Shown here: positions 1 to 12,800 of the stretch, piece after piece | Numbering within the stretch: position 1 is the stretch's first letter | How the letters are laid out: each line of letters begins with the position of its first letter | Notes under the pieces: generated by a model | The model's input: only the letters and a program-made list of their open reading frames with translations | Told to the model about the DNA's origin: nothing | The model's database searches: none | Assembly (NCBI GenBank): GCA_001544595.2 | Contig: FCOH02000021.1 | Span: 1 to 64,000, forward strand | DNA length: 64,000 nucleotides | Origin: Caballeronia peredens | Lineage (GTDB): Bacteria > Pseudomonadota > Gammaproteobacteria > Burkholderiales > Burkholderiaceae | Reading direction: 5' to 3' | Position numbers and translations under genes: made by a program

Positions 1-65
1 CGTGAAACGACTCCACGCCGATGATAGTGCGGATCTCCCGTGTGAAAGTAGGTAATCGTCAGGCT
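1..65 (+). rRNA. rrf: 5S ribosomal RNA, 3' part (5' end outside window)
   Basis: The first 65 bases match the 3' half of a betaproteobacterial 5S rRNA, including the CGTGAAACGACTCCACGCCG segment and the 3' end GTAATCGTCAGGC, which would pair with the missing 5' end. A terminator follows directly. The rest of an rrn operon should therefore lie just upstream of the window. The exact 3' end may be off by one or two bases. Confidence 0.93.
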
Positions 66-82
66 CCTCATGCCTCAGCGCT

Positions 83-112
83 AAAACCCCACCCCACAAA
101 GGTGGGGTTTTT
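83..112 (+). terminator. Intrinsic terminator of the rRNA operon
   Basis: A perfect 11-bp stem (83-93 with 101-111) with a 7-base loop ends in a run of T. It lies about 18 bases after the 5S rRNA and before the promoter of the tRNA-tuf operon, so it separates rRNA from tRNA/tuf transcription. Confidence 0.92.
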
Positions 113-170
113 GCGTTTCTGCTCTCGCCTATAGGTGAGAGCCTCGATTGAATTGGGTCGTAAGAAACGC

Positions 171-199
171 TTGACAACGGCGTGTTGTTGCCCCATAAT
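171..199 (+). promoter_or_regulatory. Sigma-70 promoter of the tRNA-tuf operon
   Basis: A consensus -35 TTGACA (171-176) and a -10 CATAAT (194-199) are separated by 17 bases, 14 bases upstream of tRNA-Tyr. Its strength and position fit a stable-RNA promoter driving tRNA-Tyr, tRNA-Gly, tRNA-Thr and tuf. Confidence 0.85.
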
Positions 200-213
200 C
201 GATAGTTCTCTGC

Positions 214-299
214 GGAGGGGTGCCCGAGTGGCTAAAGGGGGCAGACTGTAAATCTGTTGGCTTACGCCTACGTTGGTTCGAATCCAACCTCCTCCACCA
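214..299 (+). tRNA. tRNA-Tyr (anticodon GTA)
   Basis: An 86-base class II tRNA with a 7-bp acceptor stem (one G-U pair), anticodon GTA, a long variable arm, a TTCGAAT T-loop and an encoded CCA end. It is the first of three tRNAs before tuf, matching the conserved tyr-gly-thr-tufB order of proteobacteria. Confidence 0.97.
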
Positions 300-329
300 G
301 AATTTAAGCGGTAAGGGAATCCAACCCTC

Positions 330-403
330 GCGGGTGTAGCTCAATGGTAGAGCAGAAGCCTTCCAAGCTTATGACGAGGGTTCGATTCCCTTCACCCGCT
401 CCA
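330..403 (+). tRNA. tRNA-Gly (anticodon TCC)
   Basis: A 74-base tRNA with acceptor GCGGGTG, a TTCCAA anticodon region giving anticodon TCC, a GGTTCGATTCC T-arm and an encoded CCA end. It reads GGA/GGG codons. It is the second tRNA of the tRNA-tuf transcript. Confidence 0.97.
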
Positions 404-419
404 GTGTCGGTTAGTTAGT

Positions 420-494
<75 letters not shown>

Positions 495-556
495 GCAGTA
501 TTAGTCTAGTAAGTTGCGCGCGGCGCAAGGTGCGAAAATCCTGTTAGGAGTCGAAA

Positions 557-1747
557 ATGGCCAAAGGTAAATTCGAGCGGACCAAGCCGCACGTGAACGT
601 GGGCACGATCGGTCACGTTGACCACGGCAAGACCACGCTGACGGCAGCGATCACGACGGTGCTGACCAAGAAGTTCGGCGGCGAAGCGAAGGCATACGAC
701 CAGATCGATGCGGCGCCGGAAGAAAAGGCGCGTGGTATTACCATCAACACCGCGCACGTCGAGTACGAAACGGCTAACCGCCACTACGCACACGTCGATT
801 GCCCGGGCCACGCTGACTATGTGAAGAACATGATCACGGGTGCCGCGCAGATGGACGGCGCAATCCTGGTGTGCTCGGCCGCTGACGGCCCGATGCCGCA
901 AACGCGTGAGCACATCCTGCTGGCGCGTCAGGTCGGCGTGCCTTACATCATCGTGTTCCTGAACAAGTGCGACATGGTGGACGACGCCGAACTGCTCGAA
1001 CTCGTCGAAATGGAGGTGCGCGAGCTTCTCTCGAAGTACGACTTCCCGGGCGACGACACCCCGATCATCAAGGGTTCGGCCAAGCTGGCGCTGGAAGGCG
1101 ACACGGGTGAGCTGGGCGAAGTGGCGATCATGAACCTGGCCGACGCGCTGGACACGTACATTCCGACGCCGGAGCGTGCAGTGGATGGCTCGTTCCTGAT
1201 GCCGGTGGAAGACGTGTTCTCGATCTCGGGTCGTGGCACGGTGGTGACGGGTCGTATCGAGCGCGGTGTGGTGAAGGTCGGCGAAGAAATCGAAATCGTC
1301 GGTATCAAGACGACGGTGAAGACGACCTGCACGGGCGTGGAAATGTTCCGCAAGCTGCTCGACCAAGGTCAAGCGGGCGACAACGTCGGTATCCTGCTGC
1401 GCGGCACGAAGCGTGAAGACGTGGAGCGTGGCCAGGTTCTGGCCAAGCCGGGTTCGATCACGCCGCACACGCACTTCACGGCTGAAGTGTACGTGCTGAG
1501 CAAGGACGAAGGCGGCCGTCACACGCCTTTCTTCAACAACTACCGTCCGCAGTTCTACTTCCGTACGACGGACGTGACGGGCTCGATCGAGCTGCCGAAG
1601 GACAAGGAAATGGTGATGCCGGGCGACAACGTGTCGATCACGGTCAAGCTGATCGCCCCGATCGCCATGGAAGAAGGTCTGCGTTTCGCTATCCGTGAAG
1701 GCGGTCGTACCGTCGGCGCTGGTGTCGTCGCGAAGATTATCGAGTAA
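557..1747 (+). CDS. tuf: Elongation factor Tu, copy 1
   Basis: EF-Tu is the GTPase that carries aminoacyl-tRNA to the ribosomal A site. The 396-residue protein has the G1 motif GHVDHGKT (residues 19-26), the DCPGH switch II motif and NKCD. Domains 2 and 3 follow, ending in a typical GAGVVAKIIE tail. The start is set by TTAGGAG nine bases upstream. It is the last gene of the tRNA-Tyr/Gly/Thr transcript, like tufB of enteric bacteria. A second copy at 19726 differs at about eight bases and at one residue (Leu267 here, Met267 there). Confidence 0.99.
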   Translation: MAKGKFERTKPHVNVGTIGHVDHGKTTLTAAITTVLTKKFGGEAKAYDQIDAAPEEKARGITINTAHVEYETANRHYAHVDCPGHADYVKNMITGAAQMDGAILVCSAADGPMPQTREHILLARQVGVPYIIVFLNKCDMVDDAELLELVEMEVRELLSKYDFPGDDTPIIKGSAKLALEGDTGELGEVAIMNLADALDTYIPTPERAVDGSFLMPVEDVFSISGRGTVVTGRIERGVVKVGEEIEIVGIKTTVKTTCTGVEMFRKLLDQGQAGDNVGILLRGTKREDVERGQVLAKPGSITPHTHFTAEVYVLSKDEGGRHTPFFNNYRPQFYFRTTDVTGSIELPKDKEMVMPGDNVSITVKLIAPIAMEEGLRFAIREGGRTVGAGVVAKIIE

Positions 1748-1813
1748 GAGCCAGATATCTCTCGGTAGTCTGTAGTTTTCGGGGTCGGCGAAACCGTCGG
1801 CCCCAAATGGTTT

Positions 1814-1889
1814 AGGGGTATAGCTCAACTGGCAGAGCGTCGGTCTCCAAAACCGAAGGTTGGGGGTTCGATTCCCTCTGCCCCTGCCA
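1814..1889 (+). tRNA. tRNA-Trp (anticodon CCA)
   Basis: A 76-base tRNA with acceptor AGGGGTA pairing with TGCCCCT, anticodon CCA in the CTCCAAAA loop, and an encoded CCA end. It sits between tuf and secE, the usual site of tRNA-Trp in proteobacteria. Confidence 0.97.
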
Positions 1890-1925
1890 AATTCTTGCGC
1901 CCTGTGGCGCTGTGTTTAAGGTGTT

Positions 1926-2306
1926 ATGGCGAATCCTTCCGTCGAAACTGTAAATACCTCCGGCGACAAGCTGATGTTGGTGGCGGGCGTATTGTTGGTC
2001 TTGGCCGGATTCGTGGGTTTTTTCTGGCTCTCTGGCCAAGAGTGGTACGTCCGCGGCGCGGCACTTGTTGTTGGTGTCATCGCGGGTGTCGCAGTCGGTC
2101 TTATCTCTGCGCCGGGCAAGGGATTCATCGCCTTCGCCAAAGACTCGTACAAGGAAGTCCGCAAGGTCGTATGGCCGACTCGCAAAGAGGCCACGCAAAC
2201 GACTCTGGTGGTCTTCGCATTTGTTCTGATCATGGCCATTTTCCTTTGGCTTGGCGACAAGTCGATCGAATGGGTGATCTTCTCCGCGATTCTGGGCTGG
2301 AAATGA
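1926..2306 (+). CDS. secE: Preprotein translocase subunit SecE
   Basis: SecE is an inner-membrane subunit of the SecYEG translocon and clamps SecY. The 126-residue protein has three predicted membrane segments (about residues 17-36, 43-62 and 97-120). Before the last one is the conserved amphipathic region with KEVRKVVWPTRKEA, the SecE signature. The three-segment form is usual in proteobacteria. It is followed after one base by nusG, the classical secE-nusG pair. Confidence 0.97.
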   Translation: MANPSVETVNTSGDKLMLVAGVLLVLAGFVGFFWLSGQEWYVRGAALVVGVIAGVAVGLISAPGKGFIAFAKDSYKEVRKVVWPTRKEATQTTLVVFAFVLIMAIFLWLGDKSIEWVIFSAILGWK

Positions 2307-2307
2307 T

Positions 2308-2865
2308 ATGAGCGATACTCCGACATCCCCGAGCGGAAAACGTTGGTATGTGGTGCACGCCTACTCCGGTATGGAGAAGAGCGTGCAACGTGCGCTTCAG
2401 GAGCGCATTGAACGCGCAGGCATGCAGGATCAGTTCGGTCAGATTCTCGTTCCGACCGAAGAAGTGGTTGAAGTCAAGGGTGGTCACAAGTCGGTCACCG
2501 AGCGTCGTTTCTTCCCGGGTTACGTCCTGGTCGAAATGGAAATGACGGACGAAACGTGGCACCTGGTGAAGAACACGGCCAAGGTTACGGGCTTCGTCGG
2601 CGGTGCGCGCAATCGTCCGAGCCCCATCTCGCCGCGTGAAGTCGAAAAGATCATGTCGCAGATGCAGGAAGGCGTCGAGAAGCCGCGGCCGAAGACGCTC
2701 TTCGAAGTTGGCGAGATGGTTCGGGTGAAGGAAGGTCCTTTCACCGACTTCAACGGCAACGTCGAGGAAGTGAACTACGAGAAGTCGAGGGTTCGCGTCT
2801 CCGTCACGATCTTTGGGCGTTCAACGCCGGTCGAACTCGAGTTCGGCCAGGTCGAAAAGACCTAA
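2308..2865 (+). CDS. nusG: Transcription termination/antitermination factor NusG
   Basis: NusG binds RNA polymerase and links it either to Rho or to ribosomal protein S10. The 185-residue protein has the NGN domain, starting KRWYVVHAYSGMEKSVQRAL, with RRFFPGYVLVEM in its core. A C-terminal KOW domain follows (VGEMVRVKEGPFTDFNGNVEEV). Its start lies one base after the secE stop, so the pair is probably translationally coupled. Length and domain order are normal for the family. Confidence 0.98.
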   Translation: MSDTPTSPSGKRWYVVHAYSGMEKSVQRALQERIERAGMQDQFGQILVPTEEVVEVKGGHKSVTERRFFPGYVLVEMEMTDETWHLVKNTAKVTGFVGGARNRPSPISPREVEKIMSQMQEGVEKPRPKTLFEVGEMVRVKEGPFTDFNGNVEEVNYEKSRVRVSVTIFGRSTPVELEFGQVEKT

Positions 2866-2873
2866 CCAAAAAC

Positions 2874-2904
2874 ATCGCGCGTGGCGTTTTCGCCATCGCG
2901 CGAT
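2874..2904 (+). other. Long hairpin between nusG and rplK
   Basis: Two arms (2874-2886 and 2891-2904) pair over 13 bp with one bulged T and a TTTT loop. No T-run follows, so it is not a classical terminator. It may be an RNA processing or pausing site that separates secE-nusG from rplK-rplA. Confidence 0.55.
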
Positions 2905-3011
2905 TCGCGCTTACAGTCCGCGTAATGGCTGTTGAGGAGCGTCAGTAGGCTTTGTGTCGAAAGCGCGTTATCACTCACCGAACGCTCACGCGTTCAGCAG
3001 AGGTTTTCAAC

Positions 3012-3443
3012 ATGGCAAAGAAAATTGTCGGCTTTATCAAACTGCAGATTCCTGCAGGTAAAGCCAACCCGTCGCCGCCGGTCGGTCCGGCACTGGGCCA
3101 GCGCGGCCTGAACATCATGGAGTTCTGCAAGGCGTTCAACGCGCAGACTCAAGGTATGGAGCCGGGTCTGCCGGTGCCGGTCGTCATCACGGCATTCGCG
3201 GACAAGAGCTTCACCTTCATCATGAAGACGCCGCCGGCTACCGTTCTGATCAAGAAGGCAGCCAAGATCGACAAGGGTTCGGCGAAGCCGCACACCGACA
3301 AGGTCGGCAACATCACCCGCGCTCAAGCGGAAGAAATCGCGAAGACCAAGATGCCGGATCTTACGGCAGCTGATCTGGACGCAGCCGTGCGTACGATCGC
3401 CGGCAGCGCCCGTTCGATGGGCATCACTGTGGAGGGCGTGTAA
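3012..3443 (+). CDS. rplK: 50S ribosomal protein L11
   Basis: L11 binds the GTPase-associated centre of 23S rRNA and is needed for RelA activation on stalled ribosomes. The 143-residue protein starts MAKKIVGFIKLQIPAGKA and contains the Pro-rich PSPPVGPALGQRGLNI region of the N-terminal domain. The RNA-binding C-terminal domain follows. The open frame extends 20 codons upstream, but the family start is the ATG at 3012, preceded by AGCAGAGG. The stop abuts the rplA start with no gap. Confidence 0.98.
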   Translation: MAKKIVGFIKLQIPAGKANPSPPVGPALGQRGLNIMEFCKAFNAQTQGMEPGLPVPVVITAFADKSFTFIMKTPPATVLIKKAAKIDKGSAKPHTDKVGNITRAQAEEIAKTKMPDLTAADLDAAVRTIAGSARSMGITVEGV

Positions 3444-4142
3444 ATGGCTAAGCTTTCGAAGCGCCTTCAGGCATTCGCGACCAAGGTTGATCGTCAGAAG
3501 CTGTACGCGATCGATGACGCACTGGCTCTCGTGAAGGAATGCGCGAGCGCCAAGTTCGACGAGTCGATCGACGTCGCCGTTCAACTCGGCATCGATGCGA
3601 AGAAGTCGGACCAGGTCGTTCGTGGTTCCGTCGTGCTGCCCGCCGGTACCGGCAAGTCGGTTCGCGTGGCCGTGTTCGCGCAAGGCGACAAGGCCGAGCA
3701 AGCTCGCGCCGCAGGTGCGGACGTGGTCGGCATGGAAGACCTGGCCGAGCAAGTCAAGGCTGGCAATCTGAACTTCGACGTCGTGATCGCTTCGCCGGAC
3801 ACGATGCGCGTGGTCGGTACGCTGGGTCAGATCCTCGGCCCGCGCGGCCTGATGCCGAACCCGAAGGTCGGCACCGTCACGCCGGACGTCGCGCAGGCTG
3901 TTCGCAACGCGAAGGCCGGTCAGGTGCAGTTCCGTGTCGACAAGGCCGGTATCATCCACGGCACGATCGGCCGCGCTTCGTTCGAACCGGCATCGCTGCG
4001 TCAGAACCTGGCTGCGCTGATCGAAGCGCTGCAAAAGGCGAAGCCGGCGACGAGCAAGGGCGTGTACCTGCGCAAGGTCGCGCTTTCGAGCACGATGGGT
4101 GTCGGCGTTCGCGTGGATCAAGCCACGCTGGCGCAACAGTAA
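3444..4142 (+). CDS. rplA: 50S ribosomal protein L1
   Basis: L1 forms the L1 stalk that helps release deacylated tRNA, and in many bacteria it represses its own rplK-rplA mRNA. The 232-residue protein has the L1 signature region around DTMRVVGTLGQILGPRGLMPNPKVGTV and a conserved C-terminal SSTMGVGVRVD. The ATG directly follows the rplK stop codon, showing tight coupling. Confidence 0.98.
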   Translation: MAKLSKRLQAFATKVDRQKLYAIDDALALVKECASAKFDESIDVAVQLGIDAKKSDQVVRGSVVLPAGTGKSVRVAVFAQGDKAEQARAAGADVVGMEDLAEQVKAGNLNFDVVIASPDTMRVVGTLGQILGPRGLMPNPKVGTVTPDVAQAVRNAKAGQVQFRVDKAGIIHGTIGRASFEPASLRQNLAALIEALQKAKPATSKGVYLRKVALSSTMGVGVRVDQATLAQQ

Positions 4143-4444
4143 GAATTTCGAGCGCGGTCGGAAGGCCGCGCTTAAAAAGGGCTTTGGGCGGTCGCAAGAT
4201 TGCGGTTTCGATCGAGCGACCGGTTGTCAAAGACCGTTGGTGGTGAGGCAGCAGGCAGGCTTCACCTTAATTCAAGCCAACGCAGATGGCGAACCCGAAA
4301 CAGTTTTGCAGTGGTTGAAGTTGATTGTCGTGCGCCGTGAGGCTCACACCAATCGATCGAAATACTCCTAACAGTCGGACGCCGTTGTCGAACGTGGTGC
4401 ATGAGGGTTGGTAACCCGAGTGCATCGAATCTGGAGGTTTAACC
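4143..4444 (+). promoter_or_regulatory. rplJ leader (L10-type autoregulatory leader)
   Basis: These 302 bases between rplA and rplJ carry no plausible gene. In proteobacteria this interval contains the rplJL promoter and a structured leader bound by the L10-L12 complex to limit translation. Its position and length fit that family. An early GC-rich inverted repeat (GCGCGGTCGG...GGCCGCGC near 4152-4172) is visible. I could not fold the whole region or verify the L10-binding kink-turn, and I see no convincing -35/-10 pair. Confidence 0.6.
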
Positions 4445-4942
4445 GTGCCACTGAACAAAGAAGATAAGCAGGCAGTCGTCGCTGAAGTCGCCGCGCAAGT
4501 CGCGAAGGCTCAGACGATGGTGCTCGCTGAGTATCGTGGGATCACGGTTGGCGATCTGACCAAGCTGCGCGCGAAAGCGCGTGAGCAACAGGTGTATCTG
4601 CGCGTGTTGAAGAACACGCTGGCGCGTCGCGCTGTGGAAGGTACCCCGTTCGCTCCGCTGGCTGAGCAGATGACCGGTCCTCTGATCTACGGCATCTCGG
4701 AAGATGCCATTGCTGCAGCCAAAGTCGTCAACGACTTCGGTAAGGGCAATGACAAGTTGATCATCAAGGCTGGTTCCTACGAAGGCAAGGTGATGGACAA
4801 GGCAGGCGTGCAAGCGCTGGCCAACATCCCGAGCCGCGAAGAACTGCTCTCCAAGCTGTTGTTCGTCATGCAAGCACCTGTTTCCGGCTTCGCGCGTGCT
4901 CTGGCCGCGCTGGCAGAAAAGAAACAAGGCGAAGCTGCATAA
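4445..4942 (+). CDS. rplJ: 50S ribosomal protein L10
   Basis: L10 forms the base of the ribosomal stalk and anchors L7/L12 dimers through its C-terminal helix. The 165-residue protein begins MPLNKEDKQAVVAEVAAQVAKAQ and contains the conserved EYRGITVGDLTKLRAKAR segment. The start is a GTG, supported by CTGGAGGT eight bases upstream. It is the first gene of the rplJL-rpoBC transcript and lies behind a long leader where L10 normally represses itself. Confidence 0.98.
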   Translation: MPLNKEDKQAVVAEVAAQVAKAQTMVLAEYRGITVGDLTKLRAKAREQQVYLRVLKNTLARRAVEGTPFAPLAEQMTGPLIYGISEDAIAAAKVVNDFGKGNDKLIIKAGSYEGKVMDKAGVQALANIPSREELLSKLLFVMQAPVSGFARALAALAEKKQGEAA

Positions 4943-5025
4943 CGCACGCACTTGGGCGCCAGTCGCTCAGTTAGGTATTAGCTAGATCGCTAGCTCGATC
5001 CGAATTCAATCTAGGAGTATTTCAA

Positions 5026-5400
5026 ATGGCAATCGCAAAAGAAGACATCCTCGAAGCCGTGGGCTCGATGTCGGTTCTCGAACTGAACGAGCTGGTCAAG
5101 GCGTTCGAAGAGAAGTTTGGCGTGTCGGCTGCTGCTGTCGCAGTTGCTGGCCCCGCAGGCGGCGGCGCTGCTGCTGCTGCTGAAGAGCAAACCGAGTTCA
5201 CCGTGAACCTGGTCGAAGTGGGCGCAAACAAGGTTTCCGTGATTAAGGCTGTTCGTGAACTGACGGGTCTCGGCCTGAAGGAAGCGAAGGACCTGGTCGA
5301 CGGTGCACCGAAGCCCGTCAAGGAAGCGGTGCCGAAGGCTGCTGCTGAAGAAGCGAAGAAGAAGCTGGAAGAAGCAGGCGCGAAGGCTGAAATCAAGTAA
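5026..5400 (+). CDS. rplL: 50S ribosomal protein L7/L12
   Basis: L7/L12 is the multicopy stalk protein that recruits translational GTPases. The 124-residue protein has an N-terminal dimerisation domain (MAIAKEDILEAVGSMSVLELNELVKAFEEKFGV), an Ala/Gly-rich hinge with five consecutive alanines, and the C-terminal factor-binding domain with GLGLKEAKDLVDGAPKPVKE. A CTAGGAG site lies about nine bases upstream. A hairpin-T structure follows it before rpoB. Confidence 0.98.
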   Translation: MAIAKEDILEAVGSMSVLELNELVKAFEEKFGVSAAAVAVAGPAGGGAAAAAEEQTEFTVNLVEVGANKVSVIKAVRELTGLGLKEAKDLVDGAPKPVKEAVPKAAAEEAKKKLEEAGAKAEIK

Positions 5401-5420
5401 GTTTCATTGCGCCGTGCGAA

Positions 5421-5450
5421 GGCTGGCGGTTTTCCACCGCCGGCCTTTTT
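5421..5450 (+). terminator. Attenuating terminator between rplL and rpoB
   Basis: A 9-bp stem (5421-5429 with 5437-5445, one G-U pair) is followed by five T. In enteric bacteria a partial terminator here reduces rpoBC transcription relative to rplJL. The same role is inferred, because no clear new promoter is visible before rpoB. Confidence 0.75.
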
Positions 5451-5768
5451 GTGCTTTGTGGGGACGCAGTTTTTATGCTTTTCAGCGAGCATAAATGTCC
5501 TCGCAGAAGCCAAAGAGAACGATCGGATCGGCAGAATTTTCCGGTAGTTCTCTTTGTCTTCTGAAGCGACTGCAGAAGGCAAGTTTGGTCGGGTAGCGGG
5601 AAACACAGGCATCCGCTGCCGTCAGCCAGCGGTTGGTAGCGGCCAACCACCAAGCTTCTAGATTCGCGCGTCCTCCCCGGACATGTGCGCGAGTCTCAGT
5701 CGGTGAACACCGGGCCGTGACGTCGAGGTATCCCGCCTCGCCAACGCCCGCCGTGATTCGGAGATCGT
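5451..5768 (+). other. rpoB 5' untranslated region
   Basis: This 318-base stretch between the rplL terminator and rpoB has no credible gene. The short open frames in it lack ribosome binding sites and family resemblance. It ends with a GGAG site just before the rpoB ATG. I see no strong promoter, so rpoB is probably read by incomplete termination after rplL. Confidence 0.5.
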
Positions 5769-9875
<4,107 letters not shown>

Positions 9876-9896
9876 TCGGACTACGGAGAGAAAGCA

Positions 9897-12800
9897 ATGA
9901 AAGCTCTGCTCGATCTATTCAAGCAAGTCCAACAAGAAGAAGTTTTTGATGCGATCAAGATCGGCCTCGCGTCGCCCGACAAGATTCGTTCTTGGTCATT
10001 CGGCGAAGTGAAGAAGCCGGAGACCATCAACTACCGCACGTTCAAGCCGGAGCGGGATGGTCTGTTCTGCGCGAAGATTTTTGGTCCGATCAAGGACTAC
10101 GAATGCCTGTGCGGCAAGTACAAGCGCCTGAAGCATCGCGGCGTGATCTGCGAGAAGTGCGGCGTCGAAGTGACGCTTGCCAAGGTGCGTCGCGAACGGA
10201 TGGGCCACATCGAACTGGCCTCGCCGGTTGCGCACATCTGGTTCCTGAAGTCGCTGCCGTCGCGTCTGGGCATGGTGCTCGACATGACGCTGCGCGACAT
10301 CGAACGCGTGCTGTACTTCGAAGCATACGTGGTGATCGATCCGGGCATGACGCCGCTGAAAGCGCGGCAGATCATGACCGAAGAGGATTACTACAACAAG
10401 GTCGAAGAGTACGGTGACGAATTCCGCGCCGAGATGGGCGCGGAAGGCGTGCGTGAGCTGCTGCGCGCGATCAACATCGACGAACAGGTCGAAACGCTGC
10501 GCACGGAACTGAAGAACACCGGTTCCGAAGCGAAGATCAAGAAGTACGCGAAGCGCCTGAAAGTGCTCGAGGCATTCCAGCGTTCGGGCATCAAGCCCGA
10601 CTGGATGGTGCTCGAAGTGCTGCCGGTGCTGCCGCCGGAACTGCGTCCGCTGGTGCCGCTCGACGGCGGCCGTTTCGCAACTTCTGACCTGAACGACCTG
10701 TATCGCCGCGTGATCAACCGGAACAACCGGTTGAAGCGTCTGCTCGAACTGAAGGCGCCTGAAATCATCGTCCGCAACGAAAAGCGGATGCTGCAGGAAG
10801 CCGTCGATTCGCTGCTCGACAACGGCCGTCGCGGCAAGGCGATGACCGGCGCGAACAAGCGTCCGCTGAAGTCGCTCGCCGACATGATCAAGGGCAAGGG
10901 CGGTCGTTTCCGTCAGAACTTGCTCGGTAAGCGTGTCGACTATTCGGGCCGTTCGGTGATCGTGGTCGGTCCGACGCTCAAGCTGCATCAGTGCGGTCTG
11001 CCGAAGCTGATGGCGCTCGAACTGTTCAAGCCTTTCATCTTCAACAAGCTGGAAGTGATGGGCGTCGCGACGACCATCAAGGCTGCGAAGAAGGAAGTCG
11101 AGAACCAGACGCCGGTGGTGTGGGACATTCTCGAAGAAGTCATTCGCGAACATCCGGTCATGCTGAACCGCGCGCCTACGCTTCACCGTCTCGGCATTCA
11201 GGCTTTCGAGCCCGTGCTGATCGAAGGCAAGGCGATTCAGCTGCACCCGCTCGTCTGCGCGGCATTCAACGCCGACTTCGACGGTGACCAGATGGCCGTT
11301 CACGTGCCGCTGTCGCTCGAAGCGCAGATGGAAGCGCGCACGCTGATGCTGGCGTCGAACAACGTCCTGTTCCCGGCCAACGGCGATCCGTCGATCGTGC
11401 CGTCGCAGGATATCGTGCTGGGCCTGTACTACGCATCGCGTGAAGCGGTGAACGGCAAGGGCGAAGGCATGACGTTCACGGGCGTGTCGGAAGTGATCCG
11501 CGCGTACGAGAACAAGGAAGTCGAGCTGGCTTCGCGCGTCAACGTGCGTATCACCGAAATGGTGGCGAACGAGGACAAGAGCGAAGGCGCGCCGGCGTTC
11601 GTGCCGAAGATCACGCTGTATCCGACCACGGTCGGCCGCTCGATCCTGTCGGAGATTCTGCCGCCGGGTCTGCCGTTCACGGTGCTGAACAAGCCGCTGA
11701 AGAAGAAGCAGATTTCGCAGCTGATCAACACGGCGTTCCGCAAGTGCGGTCTGCGCGAAACGGTGATCTTCGCCGACCAGCTGATGCAGATGGGCTTCCG
11801 CCTGGCAACGCGCGCCGGTATCTCGATCTGCGTGGACGACATGCTCGTGCCGCCGCAGAAAGAGACGATCGTCGGCGACGCCGCGAAGAAGGTGAAGGAG
11901 TACGACCGTCAGTACATGTCGGGTCTCGTCACCGCGCAAGAACGCTACAACAACGTGGTCGACATCTGGTCGGCAACGTCGGAAGCGGTCGGCAAGGCGA
12001 TGATGGAGCAGCTCGCGACGGAACCGGTCACGGATCGTGATGGCAACGAAACGAAGCAGGAGTCGTTCAACTCCATCTACATGATGGCCGACTCGGGCGC
12101 GCGGGGTTCCGCAGTGCAGATTCGTCAGCTTGCCGGTATGCGCGGACTGATGGCGAAGCCGGACGGCTCGATCATCGAAACGCCGATTACCGCGAACTTC
12201 CGCGAAGGCCTGAACGTGTTGCAGTACTTCATCTCGACGCACGGTGCTCGTAAGGGTCTTGCGGATACGGCGCTGAAGACTGCGAACTCGGGTTACCTGA
12301 CGCGTCGTCTGGTCGACGTGACGCAGGATCTGGTCGTCGTCGAGGAAGATTGCGGCACGTCCAACGGCGTGGCAATGAAGGCGCTGGTCGAAGGCGGTGA
12401 AGTCGTCGAAGCGCTGCGTGACCGTATTCTCGGTCGCGTCGCGGTGGCGGACGTCGTCAATCCGGAAACGCAGGAAACGCTGTATGCATCGGGCGATCTG
12501 CTCGATGAAGACGCGGTCGAGGAAATCGAACGCCTCGGCATCGACGAAGTGCGCGTGCGCACGCCGCTCACCTGCGAAACGCGTTATGGCCTGTGCGCTT
12601 CCTGTTACGGACGCGACCTGGGCCGTGGTTCGCGCGTGAACGTCGGCGAAGCGGTCGGCGTGATCGCGGCGCAGTCGATCGGCGAACCGGGCACGCAGCT
12701 CACGATGCGTACGTTCCACATCGGTGGCGCGGCATCGCGTGCGGCAGTCGCGTCGACGGTCGAAGCGAAGTCGAACGGTACGGTGCGCTTCACGGCAACG

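Noticed and set aside
129..344. - strand open frame over tRNA-Tyr with a RRLDSNQRR-like segment
   Set aside because: This is the well-known spurious translation of a tRNA antisense strand, not a gene.
1812..2198. - strand open frame covering tRNA-Trp and secE
   Set aside because: It overlaps a certain tRNA and secE on the other strand and shows no protein similarity.
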